NCBI GenBank assembly: GCA_014621425.1
Contig: JAANBB010000041.1
Location: forward strand, 114,657 to 178,656
Length of the DNA: 64,000 nt
Direction: 5' to 3'
DNA from: Cylindrodendrum hubeiense
Taxonomy: Eukaryota > Ascomycota > Sordariomycetes > Hypocreales > Nectriaceae
Of this stretch, positions 21,912 to 32,441 are shown one piece after another. A program made the position numbers and the translations under genes. Every line of letters begins with the position of its first letter. Position 1 is the stretch's first letter. The notes beneath the pieces were generated by a model. That model saw only the letters and a list, made by a program, of their open reading frames with translations. It was not told where the DNA came from and did not search any database.

Positions 21912-23219
21912 CTAATCCAGCCGTCTCCTGCCCCCCGCCCGTCTCCGTATGGGATCTGGCATGGGCTTCTGGACCTTGCTGAAAGCTTCATCGGGACTTC
22001 TCCGTATCTCCTTGTGGAGACAGGAACCTTCGCGGCGATGTGCAGAGTGGTGTTTTGGTGAGGGTGAAGGTGAGCGTCGGTGAGGCGAAGGAATCCTCCG
22101 CGACACCACGGACTTGTACTCAATGTAACAGGACGCGATGGTTTCTTGTCGGGGGGTCGGAGTGTCGGAGTCTAGGGTATCGTTATTGAAATCGAACGCG
22201 TCGAACGCATCTTCAGGAAATTGAGCGGCAGGGTATTCGTCTTCGAGATCTTCTTCGAAATCATCGTGAACATGTTCCTCCTCGTTGGTCTCATCCAACG
22301 ACGACGGGCTCTCTGCGCAGTCAGAAGTGACAGCACTCTCGCAATCGTCGGACTGCGAGGTCTCATCATCGTCGTGGACGTGTGACCGGTTCAAGTCAGG
22401 AGCGAAGACTCCCGACTCAGAACCTGAGAAGGACATGGAGCGTGATGGAGGGTTGGAAGAAAATCCGTGAGACTCCAGGTCTGCCGCCGGTGAGGATGCA
22501 CGAGATTCAGAGTGCATCGCCTCTGAGTGTGGGGGGGAAAGAGGGGCCTCAACAACACGCTGAGACCGAATATCGGTATGAATAGAGAGGGGTTCCTTGG
22601 TCATGACGGTCTCGTCGTCACCAAAGAAACTGTGTAATGCGGCATCGTCGACACTGCTGGCCGAAGTGCTTTCCGTTTTGACGCTGTTGGTCTCGGAGAA
22701 GGAAGAGGAGATAGAGACATTATCGTGTTGATCGAGGTAGCTCTCGGGGAGGTAGCTCGCGAAGTACCGGACGATGGAGTCGAACGACTTGGTCCGGAAG
22801 AGCTGGAGAGCGTACTGCCAGTGCTCCGAGTCCATCAACTTGGGGTTGGCGATGATCTCAACGGCCAGCGACTCGAGAGACTCGTGGAGTTCGGTGAGGC
22901 GCTGGCGCTGGCGATCAGCCATCAAGCGATGGAACTCATCGGGGGTATCGGCATCGCGGGAGATTTCGTAGACGTCGTGGTGGAAAGCCTCGGGGTCCTG
23001 GATGTTGAAGGAGAAGGTGTTGTATTGGTCGTGGAGTTTAGTGAAGAGGTCATCCCTCTTCATGCCGAACTTCCAGGCTGGCCAAGACCAGCCTGGATCG
23101 TCCATATCGAGCATGTTGAGGTCACTGTGGGATAGGGAGGTTGTAAAGTGGAATCGTGGTTGTTCGGGGGGGTTGTAGGGAGGAAGGGGGTTAGCCCAGG
23201 CACCGCGTCGTTCGTTCAA
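21912..23219 (-). CDS. Acidic, Ser-rich protein of unknown function (5' end unresolved)
   Basis: One long open frame with a protein-like N-terminal half (LDMDDPGWSWPAWKFGMKRD, then helical stretches DEFHRLMADRQRQRLTELHE and WQYALQLFRTKSFDSIVRYF). A disordered half follows, rich in Ser, Asp and Glu with SP/TP sites, and the tail is basic (RRSPSPSPKHHSAHRR ... RRRAGGRRRLD). The first ATG inside the frame is at 23114 (400 residues), but upstream codons still look coding (NERRGAWANPLPPYNPPEQP) and run back to an in-frame TAG at 23243-23241. Four codons before that TAG is an ATG (23255). Either a 5' exon splices at that AG, or the reading frame is interrupted. I do not recognise the family; the domain plus acidic tail suggests a nuclear or regulatory protein (inference only). 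Confidence 0.72.
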   Translation of the reverse strand: MNERRGAWANPLPPYNPPEQPRFHFTTSLSHSDLNMLDMDDPGWSWPAWKFGMKRDDLFTKLHDQYNTFSFNIQDPEAFHHDVYEISRDADTPDEFHRLMADRQRQRLTELHESLESLAVEIIANPKLMDSEHWQYALQLFRTKSFDSIVRYFASYLPESYLDQHDNVSISSSFSETNSVKTESTSASSVDDAALHSFFGDDETVMTKEPLSIHTDIRSQRVVEAPLSPPHSEAMHSESRASSPAADLESHGFSSNPPSRSMSFSGSESGVFAPDLNRSHVHDDDETSQSDDCESAVTSDCAESPSSLDETNEEEHVHDDFEEDLEDEYPAAQFPEDAFDAFDFNNDTLDSDTPTPRQETIASCYIEYKSVVSRRIPSPHRRSPSPSPKHHSAHRREGSCLHKEIRRSPDEAFSKVQKPMPDPIRRRAGGRRRLD

Positions 23220-23255
23220 AGCTCGAGTGAGCTTTGTGATCTATTTCATGTCCAT

Positions 23256-25479
23256 GACGAATAATGGGTAATCGGCGATTGCTCAGCGGTCTCGAGGGAG
23301 CTGTAGCAGTGCGATCGTTTGTTTTGGGTGGGTTTGGGTGCTGGGTTGTGCGGTTCGTGGGCGGGCTGGCGGTGCGTGGGCGTGGTGACGGTAACGAGAA
23401 CAGGATCGCTGGTGGTTTGGGGTATGCCGACTAGCAACATAATTCAGAGCGTGTTCGCCCCCAACCTGAGGGTGATTGTTGTGGCCTTAGGCAGACTTTG
23501 TGGCACCGCACCGCGATTTTAATTGGATGCATGGCGGAAAAGTCGGGCACGCGAGACTTCAAATGCATCACTCCGCCACCTGTCGAAGCCAATCATCGGC
23601 GTGTGAAGACGAGTATGCCCAATCATCGATTTCCATGTGGATGCGTGGCCCATGCACGGTCCATGCACGCTGCAAACGCGGCCAATTGAAAACAGGGTGT
23701 CCACACCTGCCGGAGCTAAGGGGCCAAGGGGGGCCACTTGCTGACCCACTCACTGTGCATGTGTGGATTCGCCACTGTATGAACGCCAGACCGGTGCGAC
23801 CAGATGTCCAAAAATCGCTGCCCAGCCCTCGTCACCACGGCATTCTTTCATTTTCCACCCTTTCCACACATTCCACCCGTTCCACCCGTTCCACCCCATT
23901 GCTTACCTACACCATTACACCACACCAACTCACTCTCAACTCAAAATCAACTGGCCTCTCACTGGCACCGGGCAACTGACTCCACCCTCCCTGTCAGCCA
24001 ACCCGTCTAACCTGTCTAACCCGTCTGCTGCTCTTGGTGGTAATCGTGACAGCCTCACGTTGAGCCTGGAGTCAGGCCTTGCACTTTCCAGTTCACTTTA
24101 CCCTCCTTTTCGCTGGTCGTCTGGTCGTCTGGTCGATACGAAGATAGCGCCATCGCCTCTGCCCGTGATAAGGCACTACCCGTACCATGGCCGTGTTGCC
24201 AGGTCACCTAGTTCGTCTTTGGACACGGCGAACCCCCCTCCTCAGCCTCGTGTCAGCCCCAGTCTGAGGCCTCAATCAACGAGCACAGCCGCCGATATCA
24301 TCAGCGTACCGCAAATGAATGTGGCGCAGGGCATCCATCTGCTTCTCCGGGGGTCAGCACATCAAGTAGCTCACTGCAAGTTTCAGCAGGCGAGATACCT
24401 GCGGCCTAAATTACAGCCACGCCGCTAGCCAACATCATCCACTCTGCTTGCACTGGCGCTGTCCAGCCCTACCTCATCCACAACGCTCCTCTGGGATGAT
24501 GATGCCACCTCGTTGTGCCCACTCTGATCGCAAAATCCCGACTAGATTCTGGCAGTCTACCCCTCCAGGCTCCCAAGGCCCCCCTCCACCCAGAGAGTCC
24601 TCCACCCAGAGTCCTCCACCCAGACCCCAGGCACCCGCTGCGCGCCGCTCCTCCCGCTGGCTGCCGCTTCTGCTGCCTTCAGAGCCAGCGCAGTCGCAGG
24701 CCACCACAGGCTATCACAGGCTACGCGCTGTACAGGCTAGGGCAAAACAGGCCCAGGCCCCATGGCGAACCAGCCGGGGGTACATATGGCTCGTTGAATG
24801 ACGGGGTCAGTTCCTCGTTGTGGAGGCTGAGACGAGATGGGACTCCATCAGCAGGCCTGTCGCTTTCCCTCTCTGCCCCCATCAAAAGACCCCGGTTTGC
24901 CCTTCTGATGTGCCTGCTTGTTCTTTCGCGCCCTCTCGCCCCCGAACAGTCGACGTCTGTCATGCCCCATGTGCCGCTTTGGTTCCTGCTTTTGGTTACC
25001 CACTGAAGCCGCACCCAACAGAGCTACTTATGTATACTGCGCAGCACCCATTCATTACCTAGCCACAGCCCACTTCTAACCCCCCTTTTACTCTTCCCCT
25101 TGTCGCTGCTCTACTATAATTATCTGCCTCGGCCGAGCTGAGTCGAGCTGATCCGCGATTTTGCCTTGCGGACGGTCGCCTCACCTTAACCCAATCCCGC
25201 TCACTGGACTCCCACCCGCTCATAACTGGACACAATACAACTCAATCTCAGCCTAGCACAGCACAGCACAGCACAACGCAACTCGTGCATCACCACCTCT
25301 CAATCTACTTGGGCTCTTATCATCACTCTCGCCGGGATCTTTTACCTGAGCTGGCTTGGCTGGCTTGTCCCAGAGGTACACTCACACATCTTTTTCACTC
25401 GTCATCCTTTCAGCCTCCCGCCATCCCGCCCTTCCCGTTTGCTTACCAACGTCGCATGGGCCGTTAGGCACGCAACCTC
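23256..25479. other. Long intergenic region / kinase 5' leader with short tandem repeats
   Basis: 2.2 kb between two divergent genes. It holds TTCCACCC-type direct repeats at 23851-23898, CCCGTCTAAC-type repeats at 24001-24028, three 14-16-bp units (CCTCCACCCAGA...) at 24582-24626 and a GCACA run near 25258-25277. The last ~250 bp before the kinase ATG are pyrimidine-rich, as in fungal 5' UTRs. No coding segment recognised. Confidence 0.5.
24582..24626. repeat. Three imperfect direct repeats (CCTCCACCCAGA core)
   Basis: The 12-mer CCTCCACCCAGA recurs three times, starting near 24582, 24599 and 24613, in the leader or promoter of the kinase gene. Confidence 0.7.
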
Positions 25480-27348
25480 ATGGCCGACCCCAGGCTGGTG
25501 CTCTCTGAGGCTATCTCGGAGGAGCGCACCGAGCCCTTCTCACAGACCCAGATTGATGCGCTCTTCAAGAGCATCCGCGTTGAGGAGCCAGTCCCTTCGG
25601 CTGACGCCGGGTCCGTCCCCCTCGACAACCTCCAGGTCGAGGAACACCACCACAAACAAGGCATCCGCATCCTCGTCCGCCCTCTAGCCAAGTTCCCCAA
25701 CTCGCGGTCCGTCAGTCCTGGCAGTGACAGTTGCCAGTGGCTTGCGCTCCGCGCCGAGGTGGCTTCCTCGGAGCAGCCTGAGCACAAGGTCCTTGCTGTG
25801 ACTCAGACATCCAAGGATATCAAATTCTCCGTCCGCATTCCCGGCGAGACCCAGGACGACTCCCCGCGACCTCCGCTGTGGTGCGAGCTGTACTACGACC
25901 CTGCCAGTGACAAGGTGATCTTCCTGAACAAGTCGGATGTGCCAATATCCCTCTCCGGCGTCTCCCAGTCCCCGCTGTCAAGCCCTCCCCTCACCGAGGC
26001 CCTTGTCATCAATCCAGGAGTGGTTAGGGCCTTGAAGCCAGGAACGTGGCGCATTACTGTTAGAGATATCGCCGTACTGGACTTTAGGATCCTGGAGAAG
26101 CGCCCAGTGACGCTGTACCAACCCCAAGCACCCACTATCGCGGAGGAAGTGTCTTCATCAAGCAGTTCTAGCCAGATCATTTCGGGCGGAAAGCGAGCCT
26201 TGACCCCAGATGTTGATATGAAGAGGGTTAAGCGCCGAGTCTCAGACCCTGATACACCTGGGGACGATGGTGTCATCATGTTTCTGAGGCCTGCCGCCGA
26301 CCCTCTAGTCTTCCCCCTTCCCAATGGTCGCGAGAGCAGGGAGCTATCTGCTATCAACGGCCACGCATTGCTTGACGCCGAGAAGGGTCAGACAATTGCT
26401 GTGCCAGGAGTTTGCGAGCTCGATGAGTACCAGCTTACCAAGCGGGAGCCGATTGCATCAACATCGCTGTCGGCCGTCTACACCGCAGATCATTCCCACG
26501 TGCCCGACAACATCGTCACAGTCAAGGTGCTCAAGACCCGCGTGGCGAACCCGAATGATAAACCTCAGGTACACGAACGGAACGTCATCCGACAAGCTGA
26601 CATGTGGTTGCGTGAGTGTAAGAGTCAGGAAGAACTCCAACACGAATCCATTGTCCGATACTACGGCGGTGACGCGCGATTCCTCTCCCTGTACATGGAG
26701 CATGTGGACGCAAAGGATCTAACTGCCGCTCCTCGATGGAGGAACAAGGCAAATGACGAGTTCCAAGGCGACCGAAGTGATGCTCTGAGGATTCTTGTGG
26801 ACATTTCTGGAGCACTGAACTACATTCACGGCCGCAAGCTGGTTCACAATGACATCAAGCCAGCAAATATCTTGTACTCTCCAGAACGTGGTGCCGTCCT
26901 CTGCGACTTTGGACTCTCAACCTTGGCAAGCAACTCACCAAATGGCGGCGGAACACCGTACTACGTGCCCCCAGAGTTCATCGGGCGCAAGCTCCGTGGT
27001 CCTGCATCAGATGTCTGGGCTGTTGGCGTCACCATGCTTTATGTCCTACGCAAAATTCCGTTCCCTGATTGTCGCGCCCGCCGCCATCACCCCAAGCCAC
27101 TGTATTGGCAAATCTCCGGGGTCAACAACCCCGCAACACCACACAAACAATACGGCAATGGACAGCCAGCCATGAATCAGATGCGTGACTGGTTAACGGA
27201 GATTTACGATGCTAGAGAGAAGCTTGACAACAAGGATCGACTTGAGCGACTGGTCAAGGAAATGTTGACACCTAATCCACAACAGCGCATTACCATGGCG
27301 AGAGTGTTGCAAGAGTTGGCTCTCGATCAGACCTCGGCTGGAGGTTGA
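25480..27348 (+). CDS. Atypical Ser/Thr protein kinase with N-terminal FHA-like region
   Basis: A 622-residue single-exon protein. Residues about 85-205 are rich in beta strands and may be an FHA-like fold (weak inference). A Ser-rich linker with a basic patch (DMKRVKRRVSD, a possible NLS) follows. The kinase domain spans about 318-615. The Gly-rich loop is degenerate (REPIASTSLSAVY), the ATP-contacting Lys is K349 in VTVKVLK, and the catalytic loop reads LVHNDIKPANIL, so HRD is HND while Asp458, Lys and Asn are kept. DFG is at 476-478 (CDFGLS), APE is PPE (YYVPPEF), and the F-helix motif is SDVWAVGVTMLYVL. The catalytic residues are present, so activity is expected despite the missing HRD arginine, which suggests no need for activation-loop phosphorylation. 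Confidence 0.88.
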   Translation: MADPRLVLSEAISEERTEPFSQTQIDALFKSIRVEEPVPSADAGSVPLDNLQVEEHHHKQGIRILVRPLAKFPNSRSVSPGSDSCQWLALRAEVASSEQPEHKVLAVTQTSKDIKFSVRIPGETQDDSPRPPLWCELYYDPASDKVIFLNKSDVPISLSGVSQSPLSSPPLTEALVINPGVVRALKPGTWRITVRDIAVLDFRILEKRPVTLYQPQAPTIAEEVSSSSSSSQIISGGKRALTPDVDMKRVKRRVSDPDTPGDDGVIMFLRPAADPLVFPLPNGRESRELSAINGHALLDAEKGQTIAVPGVCELDEYQLTKREPIASTSLSAVYTADHSHVPDNIVTVKVLKTRVANPNDKPQVHERNVIRQADMWLRECKSQEELQHESIVRYYGGDARFLSLYMEHVDAKDLTAAPRWRNKANDEFQGDRSDALRILVDISGALNYIHGRKLVHNDIKPANILYSPERGAVLCDFGLSTLASNSPNGGGTPYYVPPEFIGRKLRGPASDVWAVGVTMLYVLRKIPFPDCRARRHHPKPLYWQISGVNNPATPHKQYGNGQPAMNQMRDWLTEIYDAREKLDNKDRLERLVKEMLTPNPQQRITMARVLQELALDQTSAGG

Positions 27349-27751
27349 AGACAGCCGGGAGGTACGAATGATTTAACCAAAGGATATATCCTTGCATTTG
27401 ATTTTTTGTTTAGGCGTCAAGTTCGCTTTCATTACGGAGCTTCGATGGGATAACATGTATTTTGCCGCGTGAAGCAGCCATGGGCCATGTCTACAAGTTG
27501 GGAGGGTAAGCATAGTTGAAGTGAAGAGGTTGACAAGTAGCGACTGACGTTTTCCAGATTGAACATACGACATAGATGATCACAGACGTCTTGGAGCACA
27601 TTTTGCATGGGCCCGAAGCAACGGGAGCATTTTTATCCGTTGTGTATTATAGAGCATAGAACGTTTGCATCGTTCATTCATGAGCTCGTGAGGGTCATTT
27701 ACACCTCATCCATTACTATTGCCTCCGTGTTTCTTGGCTCTCTAGCCGCAA
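27349..27751. other. Convergent 3' spacer
   Basis: 403 bp between the kinase stop codon and the stop of the copper-protein gene on the other strand. No feature beyond presumed 3' UTRs. Confidence 0.45.
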
Positions 27752-28500
27752 TTACAGACCAATGCCCATGACGAACGCAGCGGCAAGTCCCACAACCGAA
27801 GCCAAGGCTGCCTTGTTCACGTTGAGCATGCCAGCAGCGTTGTCATCACCGCTCTCTGAGTCAGATGAGTCGGTTGAGTTGGAGCTGTTGCTGCTCGCAT
27901 CGTCTTCATCCACAGAAGCCTGATCCTTGACGGTGAAGTACTCGACCTCCGAGGTGCAGTTACTAGGGCCCTTGGCGTCCTTCTTGAAGCGGATGTCGGC
28001 GCAGTTGTACAGAGCGTTGCCGCTCTCGCCACCTGTGACGATCTGCAGACTGGCTAGGTCGCCGTCCTCAACCTCAATTGGGAGCTCAACCTTATCGACA
28101 CACAGGATGCCTGGGCTAGTGGCGTTCCAGAAATCGGGCGTCAGGGAGATGTTGAAGTTGGTCGAGTTCTCACCCAGCCCAAGGTTGATAAAGACGTAGG
28201 TGTATGGGTGGTGCAGCTCCAGCTTGATGGCGCCGCCGTCAAGGGGCCAGTCAGTGATGTTGCCCTCGCCGTAGTCAACACCGCCGCCTAAGGGAGGTCA
28301 ATGTCAGCATGGTGATCAATGGGTGAGGTGGGGGAGGTGGGTGTAGCAAGAGGCAACGTACAGGGGTTGGTCCACTGGTTGTAAACGGCCTCTCCTTCTT
28401 CAGAGAGAGTGTCAGCTCGCCACTCGGGGAAGACAAGGCCGAAGTGGGCCGTCACAGCCTTGGCTGCGGCCAGGGCAAGGAGAGTCTTAGTGGCGATCAT
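27752..28500 (-). CDS. BIM1-like (X325) copper-binding GPI-anchored protein
   Basis: A 224-residue protein in exons 28500-28362 and 28287-27752; the junction restores the Cys of NPCGG. The signal peptide MIATKTLLALAAAKAVTA ends just before His19, so the mature protein begins HFGLVFPEWRADTL. In the X325/BIM1 family that N-terminal His forms part of a Cu(II) site related to that of LPMOs but without oxidative polysaccharide cleavage. Other family marks: NQWTNPCGGVDYG, an Asp/Glu-rich central region, ELHHPYTYVFINLGLG, and a second Cys pair (ILCVDK, YNCADIRF). A Ser/Asp linker and a hydrophobic end (ALASVVGLAAAFVMGIGL) give a GPI signal. The likely role is copper acquisition or handling at the cell surface. 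Confidence 0.88.
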
Positions 28501-29950
28501 CTTTCTGTGATATGGGGAGGTGAAGGATTGAGAAGAGGTAAGGTGAAGGTGAGAGGGCAGCGGCAGAGAAAGAAAGCTGCTGCAACTGAGGAGCTTCCTG
28601 TTGTCTTTATACCTGAATCACGCAGAAGTGGCTTGCAGGCGTTTGGCCCGGGGTGATGTGAGATATGCTTGACTGGCTAAGCATAAGTTAGCTCAGACTC
28701 GGGAGCTGCTAGCGTGAGTGAATTTGCTCTCGGCCTGGGTGGGCTACTGAATTGGGTGCTTCATGCTAGTCGTTGGACGCCTGTGGCACGGCTGAACGAC
28801 TCTGTCCGGGGCGTTGGCCGGAGTATCGGGACCGGGTGTCAAAGTGGCCGGGGCAGGTGGCCGGCGGAGGCACCGCCGTGGTTTGTAAAGCCAGTCACAC
28901 TGGTGGGCGTTCACAGCACTTAATGAGCAACCAACAACGCTTTAATCAACCCACTTCTAAACCTGTATATGATTGCCCATTCTCTCGCCTTGATCCCAAC
29001 TCTCGGAATCCATTATTCTCTCACATCTCATCACAATATTCACACCCGGCCCTCACACCAAGCCAATACCGGACCCGAACATGCGGGGGTGGGGCGCGCC
29101 AAATCCAGCCCAGCTCCGCGGCGGGTGGTTGAGACGATATAAACTTGCTCAAATGGCCGCACGATCCCTACCTTCGGGGAAATCTCTCTCAGCGCACGAT
29201 GATCGCTTAGGGAGAAGCACAATTGTGGCGTAGATGGCGGCAAGCGAGGTAGATCTTGCGAATTTGGTTGGCGTGCACTCGTTGCTGGGGAGCTGAATTG
29301 AGAAGCTGCAGGGTAAGGAAGGGCTGGTGCAAATAGACTGAGGTGATGCGATCGCCAAGTCGAATAACATGCTGCCGGTCTCGAACCATTTTTTGTTGTT
29401 GGAGGGTGCAGTGTAGTGAATCAATAACACAACGTACTAAGTGCCTACACTTATCCTCATAGTGCGATGTTTGTTTGTTTGCTCTGCTGCTTTCTCAAGG
29501 TCGGCTGTAAGAGGCAAGCAAGGATGAATGTGAGGATCAACGACCTACACCATAAGCATTATGCAGTAGGTAAATAACTGTGAGAATGATAATAAATTAA
29601 CCACATTGAGTATTGATTTCATTGTAATGGTGTCATAGACATGGGCTGCTTGGGTGTCGATTAGATTCGGGTTGAGAGTACGATCGGAGTGCATCATCTC
29701 GATATCTGACCCGTCACTGGTACTAGCTTTGGCCTTGAACACTCAATTATATGGCCAGTGAATCCCCGATGGATACATGGTGACTATTCACTATCTCAAT
29801 GTCATATATGATCTTTCGTTTGCTGTCAAGTTTCGTTTCCAGACCTAATTCTCTAGAAAATCCAAATTGTCTGTTTTTTCTTTCAGGGACCTACTTAATG
29901 TGAAATATCGCTTACCTAATCATCGAACTCACAAGAGTTCCCATTGGACG
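28501..29950. other. Intergenic
   Basis: 1.45 kb between the copper-protein start and tRNA-Ile. Contains one TTTGCTC site at 28723-28729. Open frames in this stretch are short and have no recognisable content. Confidence 0.45.
28723..28729. promoter_or_regulatory. TTTGCTC, possible copper-response element
   Basis: TTTGCTC matches the core of the copper-starvation element bound by yeast Mac1, about 225 bp upstream of the BIM1-like start codon. Only one copy is seen, whereas functional elements are usually paired, so this is weak. Confidence 0.25.
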
Positions 29951-30045
29951 GCTTCCGTAGCTCAGTTGGTTAGAGCATCGTACTAATACTTCAATTGCCA
30001 GTATCGGTAATGCGAGGGTCGCAGGTTCAAGCCCTGCCGGGAGCA
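29951..30045 (+). tRNA. tRNA-Ile(AAU) with 21-nt intron
   Basis: Cloverleaf by hand: acceptor arm GCTTCCG/CGGGAGC with discriminator A at 30045, D arm GCTC/GAGC, anticodon stem TCGTA (29978-29982)/TGCGA (30011-30015), T arm GCAGG TTCAAGC CCTGC. The anticodon AAT is at 29985-29987. The intron is 29989-30009, after position 37 as is canonical. A five-T run at 30072-30076 is a plausible Pol III terminator. One G-T pair in each of the acceptor and anticodon stems. Confidence 0.93.
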
Positions 30046-30700
30046 AAATTGTCTCACCATGCCATCCAATCTTTTTGCCATTCTTTTTGACGTTTCTCTG
30101 TTTTTCCTTGCTCCTCCCTCCCTACCTGATCCACCTAGCTTTTTACTCCCTTAGAAACCTGATGCGGGGGGGGATGGTTGCTGAGGTGGATGTTTAAGAG
30201 TACGCCTGTTTGGCCCCCCCACCTTGCCGCTCGCCGACTGTTAACATACAGCTACTAGGTGTGACTGGAATCAGACATTCAATTGAGAAAACACTTCTTT
30301 GGACTTGAAATGAAATTGAAGTCTATTCCATTTAGTCCACGAATTTCTCTATTTACATCACGTACTTGAGTTCTGACGATGCCCTACCTGAAAGCCTAAC
30401 GAAGATGATTATTTGTCCGTTTGGAGGATGCTGAAGGTGATCAAACCTTTACTCCGTATCTTCGCGTAGATAAAACATCATACAAACATACATATACATA
30501 CCACCCATCTCTGCCATTTCTGGCAAGCTAGAATCCTTCCTGGCGAAGCTTCCTCATGCCAACATCACGTGACGTGTTATTGCTACGCCTTGATAACGTT
30601 TTTCCCGAAGGTTTCCACTTTTTTCGATAAGCTCCCAGACGTTGCTGCCTCCCATCACGTCAACCTCAACTTGCTGTTCCTCCTTCAATCTTTAAGAACC
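30046..30700. other. Intergenic between tRNA-Ile and cactin
   Basis: 655 bp, AT-rich in part, with a TCACGTGA palindrome at 30565-30572. No coding segment supported. Confidence 0.45.
30565..30572. promoter_or_regulatory. TCACGTGA E-box upstream of cactin
   Basis: Perfect palindrome TCACGTGA, 129 bp before the cactin ATG and followed by a second partial site (CGTGACGTG). CACGTG is the site of Cbf1-type bHLH factors. Confidence 0.4.
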
Positions 30701-32441
30701 ATGGATCCTGGACGTCGCGCTTTGATCGCGGGAGACCGTTCTCCCACCCGACGGGATGTCACCTCTCCCAGGCACGACCCGAGCACTCGAATCACCAAAT
30801 CTACCCGCCCACCTCCCCCGAAGAACACTGCGAGATACTTGTCTCAAGATGAACAGTCGCGCCAGTTCGTCGCCGATGAAGACAAGTTCGTTCTGAAGCA
30901 GTCGAAGAAGAAGGCCAATATCCGAGTTCGAGAGGGCCGTGCGAAACCGATCGATTACCTGGCATTCAACCTGAGATACATCGATTCCGATGGCGACGTG
31001 TTTGACGAAGATGAAGCCGACTTAGAGATCGACGTCCCTGCACCCGCAGATATCATCAAGTCCCTGGATGCAGCTCAAACTGCAGAGCTCGAATCCGACA
31101 TTAAGTCCTATCACGTTTTGGAAAAGAACACATTGAATCGGGAATATTGGAAGGCTCTCCAGACACTCTGCGCGGACCGGAAATTGAAGCTCAATCCTCA
31201 GGGGCGAGAAGAGAGGGTGGTAAGCAGTGTCTCAGACGACATTGACAAGATCCTTGCCCCGAAGACGCACGAACAGCTGGAAGGGTTAGAGAAGCAGATC
31301 AAGGCCAAACTTCAGTCGAATGAGGATATCGATACGGACTACTGGGAACAGCTGCTGCGGAGTCTCCTAGTCTGGAAAGCTCGAGCCAAGCTAAACCAAG
31401 TATACGAAGAAATCAAGACAAGTAGGATCAATCAACTGAAGGAGACCAACCCCGCAAAGGCGAAAGCCCTGGAGGAAGGGTTGCCTCTCACCGACACCTT
31501 GTCCACCCCGCATGCGCCTGCATCTTCGACCTTGAAAGGGGAGGCATCTAGACAAGTTGCCGTTTCATCTTCCGGCCACGAATCAGCACCTCCTGGAACT
31601 GCGCGCTTCTCTCAGGCGGACAACGAGGACTTCTCACAGGCTACCAAGGCCCTTTACGATCGCGAGGTTGCCCGAGGCGTGGACGAGAACGAAGAGATCT
31701 TCACGAGTGAGGAAGCTGTCACCAGCACGGGTTCATCCCAGTGGTCGGACAAATACAGACCTCGAAAGCCCCGGTACTTCAACCGTGTGCAGATGGGATA
31801 CGATTGGAACAAGTATAATCAGACGCATTACGACCACGATAACCCGCCACCAAAGGTCGTCCAAGGATACAAGTTCAACATCTTCTATCCCGAGCTCATC
31901 GATAAGACGAAAGCACCAACATTCAAGATTGTTCGAGAGCACGGACGAAGAAGAGGAGAATCGTTTGCTGCTGCCGGTGAAGAAGACACGTGCCTTATTC
32001 GGTTCATTGCAGGCGCGCCATACGAAGATGTTGCGTTTCGAATCGTCGACCGAGAGTGGGACTATAGCGCCAAGAAGGACCGAGGGTTCAAGAGCTCCTT
32101 TGACAAGGTATGTCAAGATCCCCCTTCTCTCTTCCTCTCACGTGGTATTACGGATACGCCCAGCCCCCGCGGCACGGCGACTGTTTGAGGGTGCTTGGAC
32201 TTTTGGGACACCCTCACATAGCCAGTCACTCTGATGTCAACCAGCAAAGTGGTGGGGCGGGAACCTGGCCGCTCTCTCTATATCACACATTGTAGACCAC
32301 ACCAACTAACCTCCCACACCTCACAGGGGATCTTGCAGCTGCATTTTCAATTCAAGAAGGTATGTTACTCCAAATTAGCACCTAGGCCCTGCTCGACCGA
32401 AGAGACTGACGTGTCATGCCTAGATCTACTACAGAAAGTAG
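30701..32441 (+). CDS. CACTIN: Cactin, spliceosome-associated protein
   Basis: A 485-residue protein; the family acts in pre-mRNA splicing in the nucleus. Three exons: 30701-32107, a 33-nt exon at 32327-32359, and a last exon with 18 coding nt at 32424-32441. The C-terminal cactin domain is unmistakable: WSDKYRPRKPRYFNRVQMGY, DWNKYNQTHYDHDNPPPKVV, QGYKFNIFYPELIDKTKAP, CLIRFIAGAPYEDVAFRIVD, REWDYSAKKDRGFKSSFDKG, ILQLHFQFKKIYYRK at the very end. The middle is the helical conserved cactin region (residues about 90-250). The N-terminus is Arg/Pro-rich and shorter than in animals, lacking the long RS-rich head. The start at MDPGRRALIAG was preferred to the non-ATG codons upstream. Confidence 0.95.
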
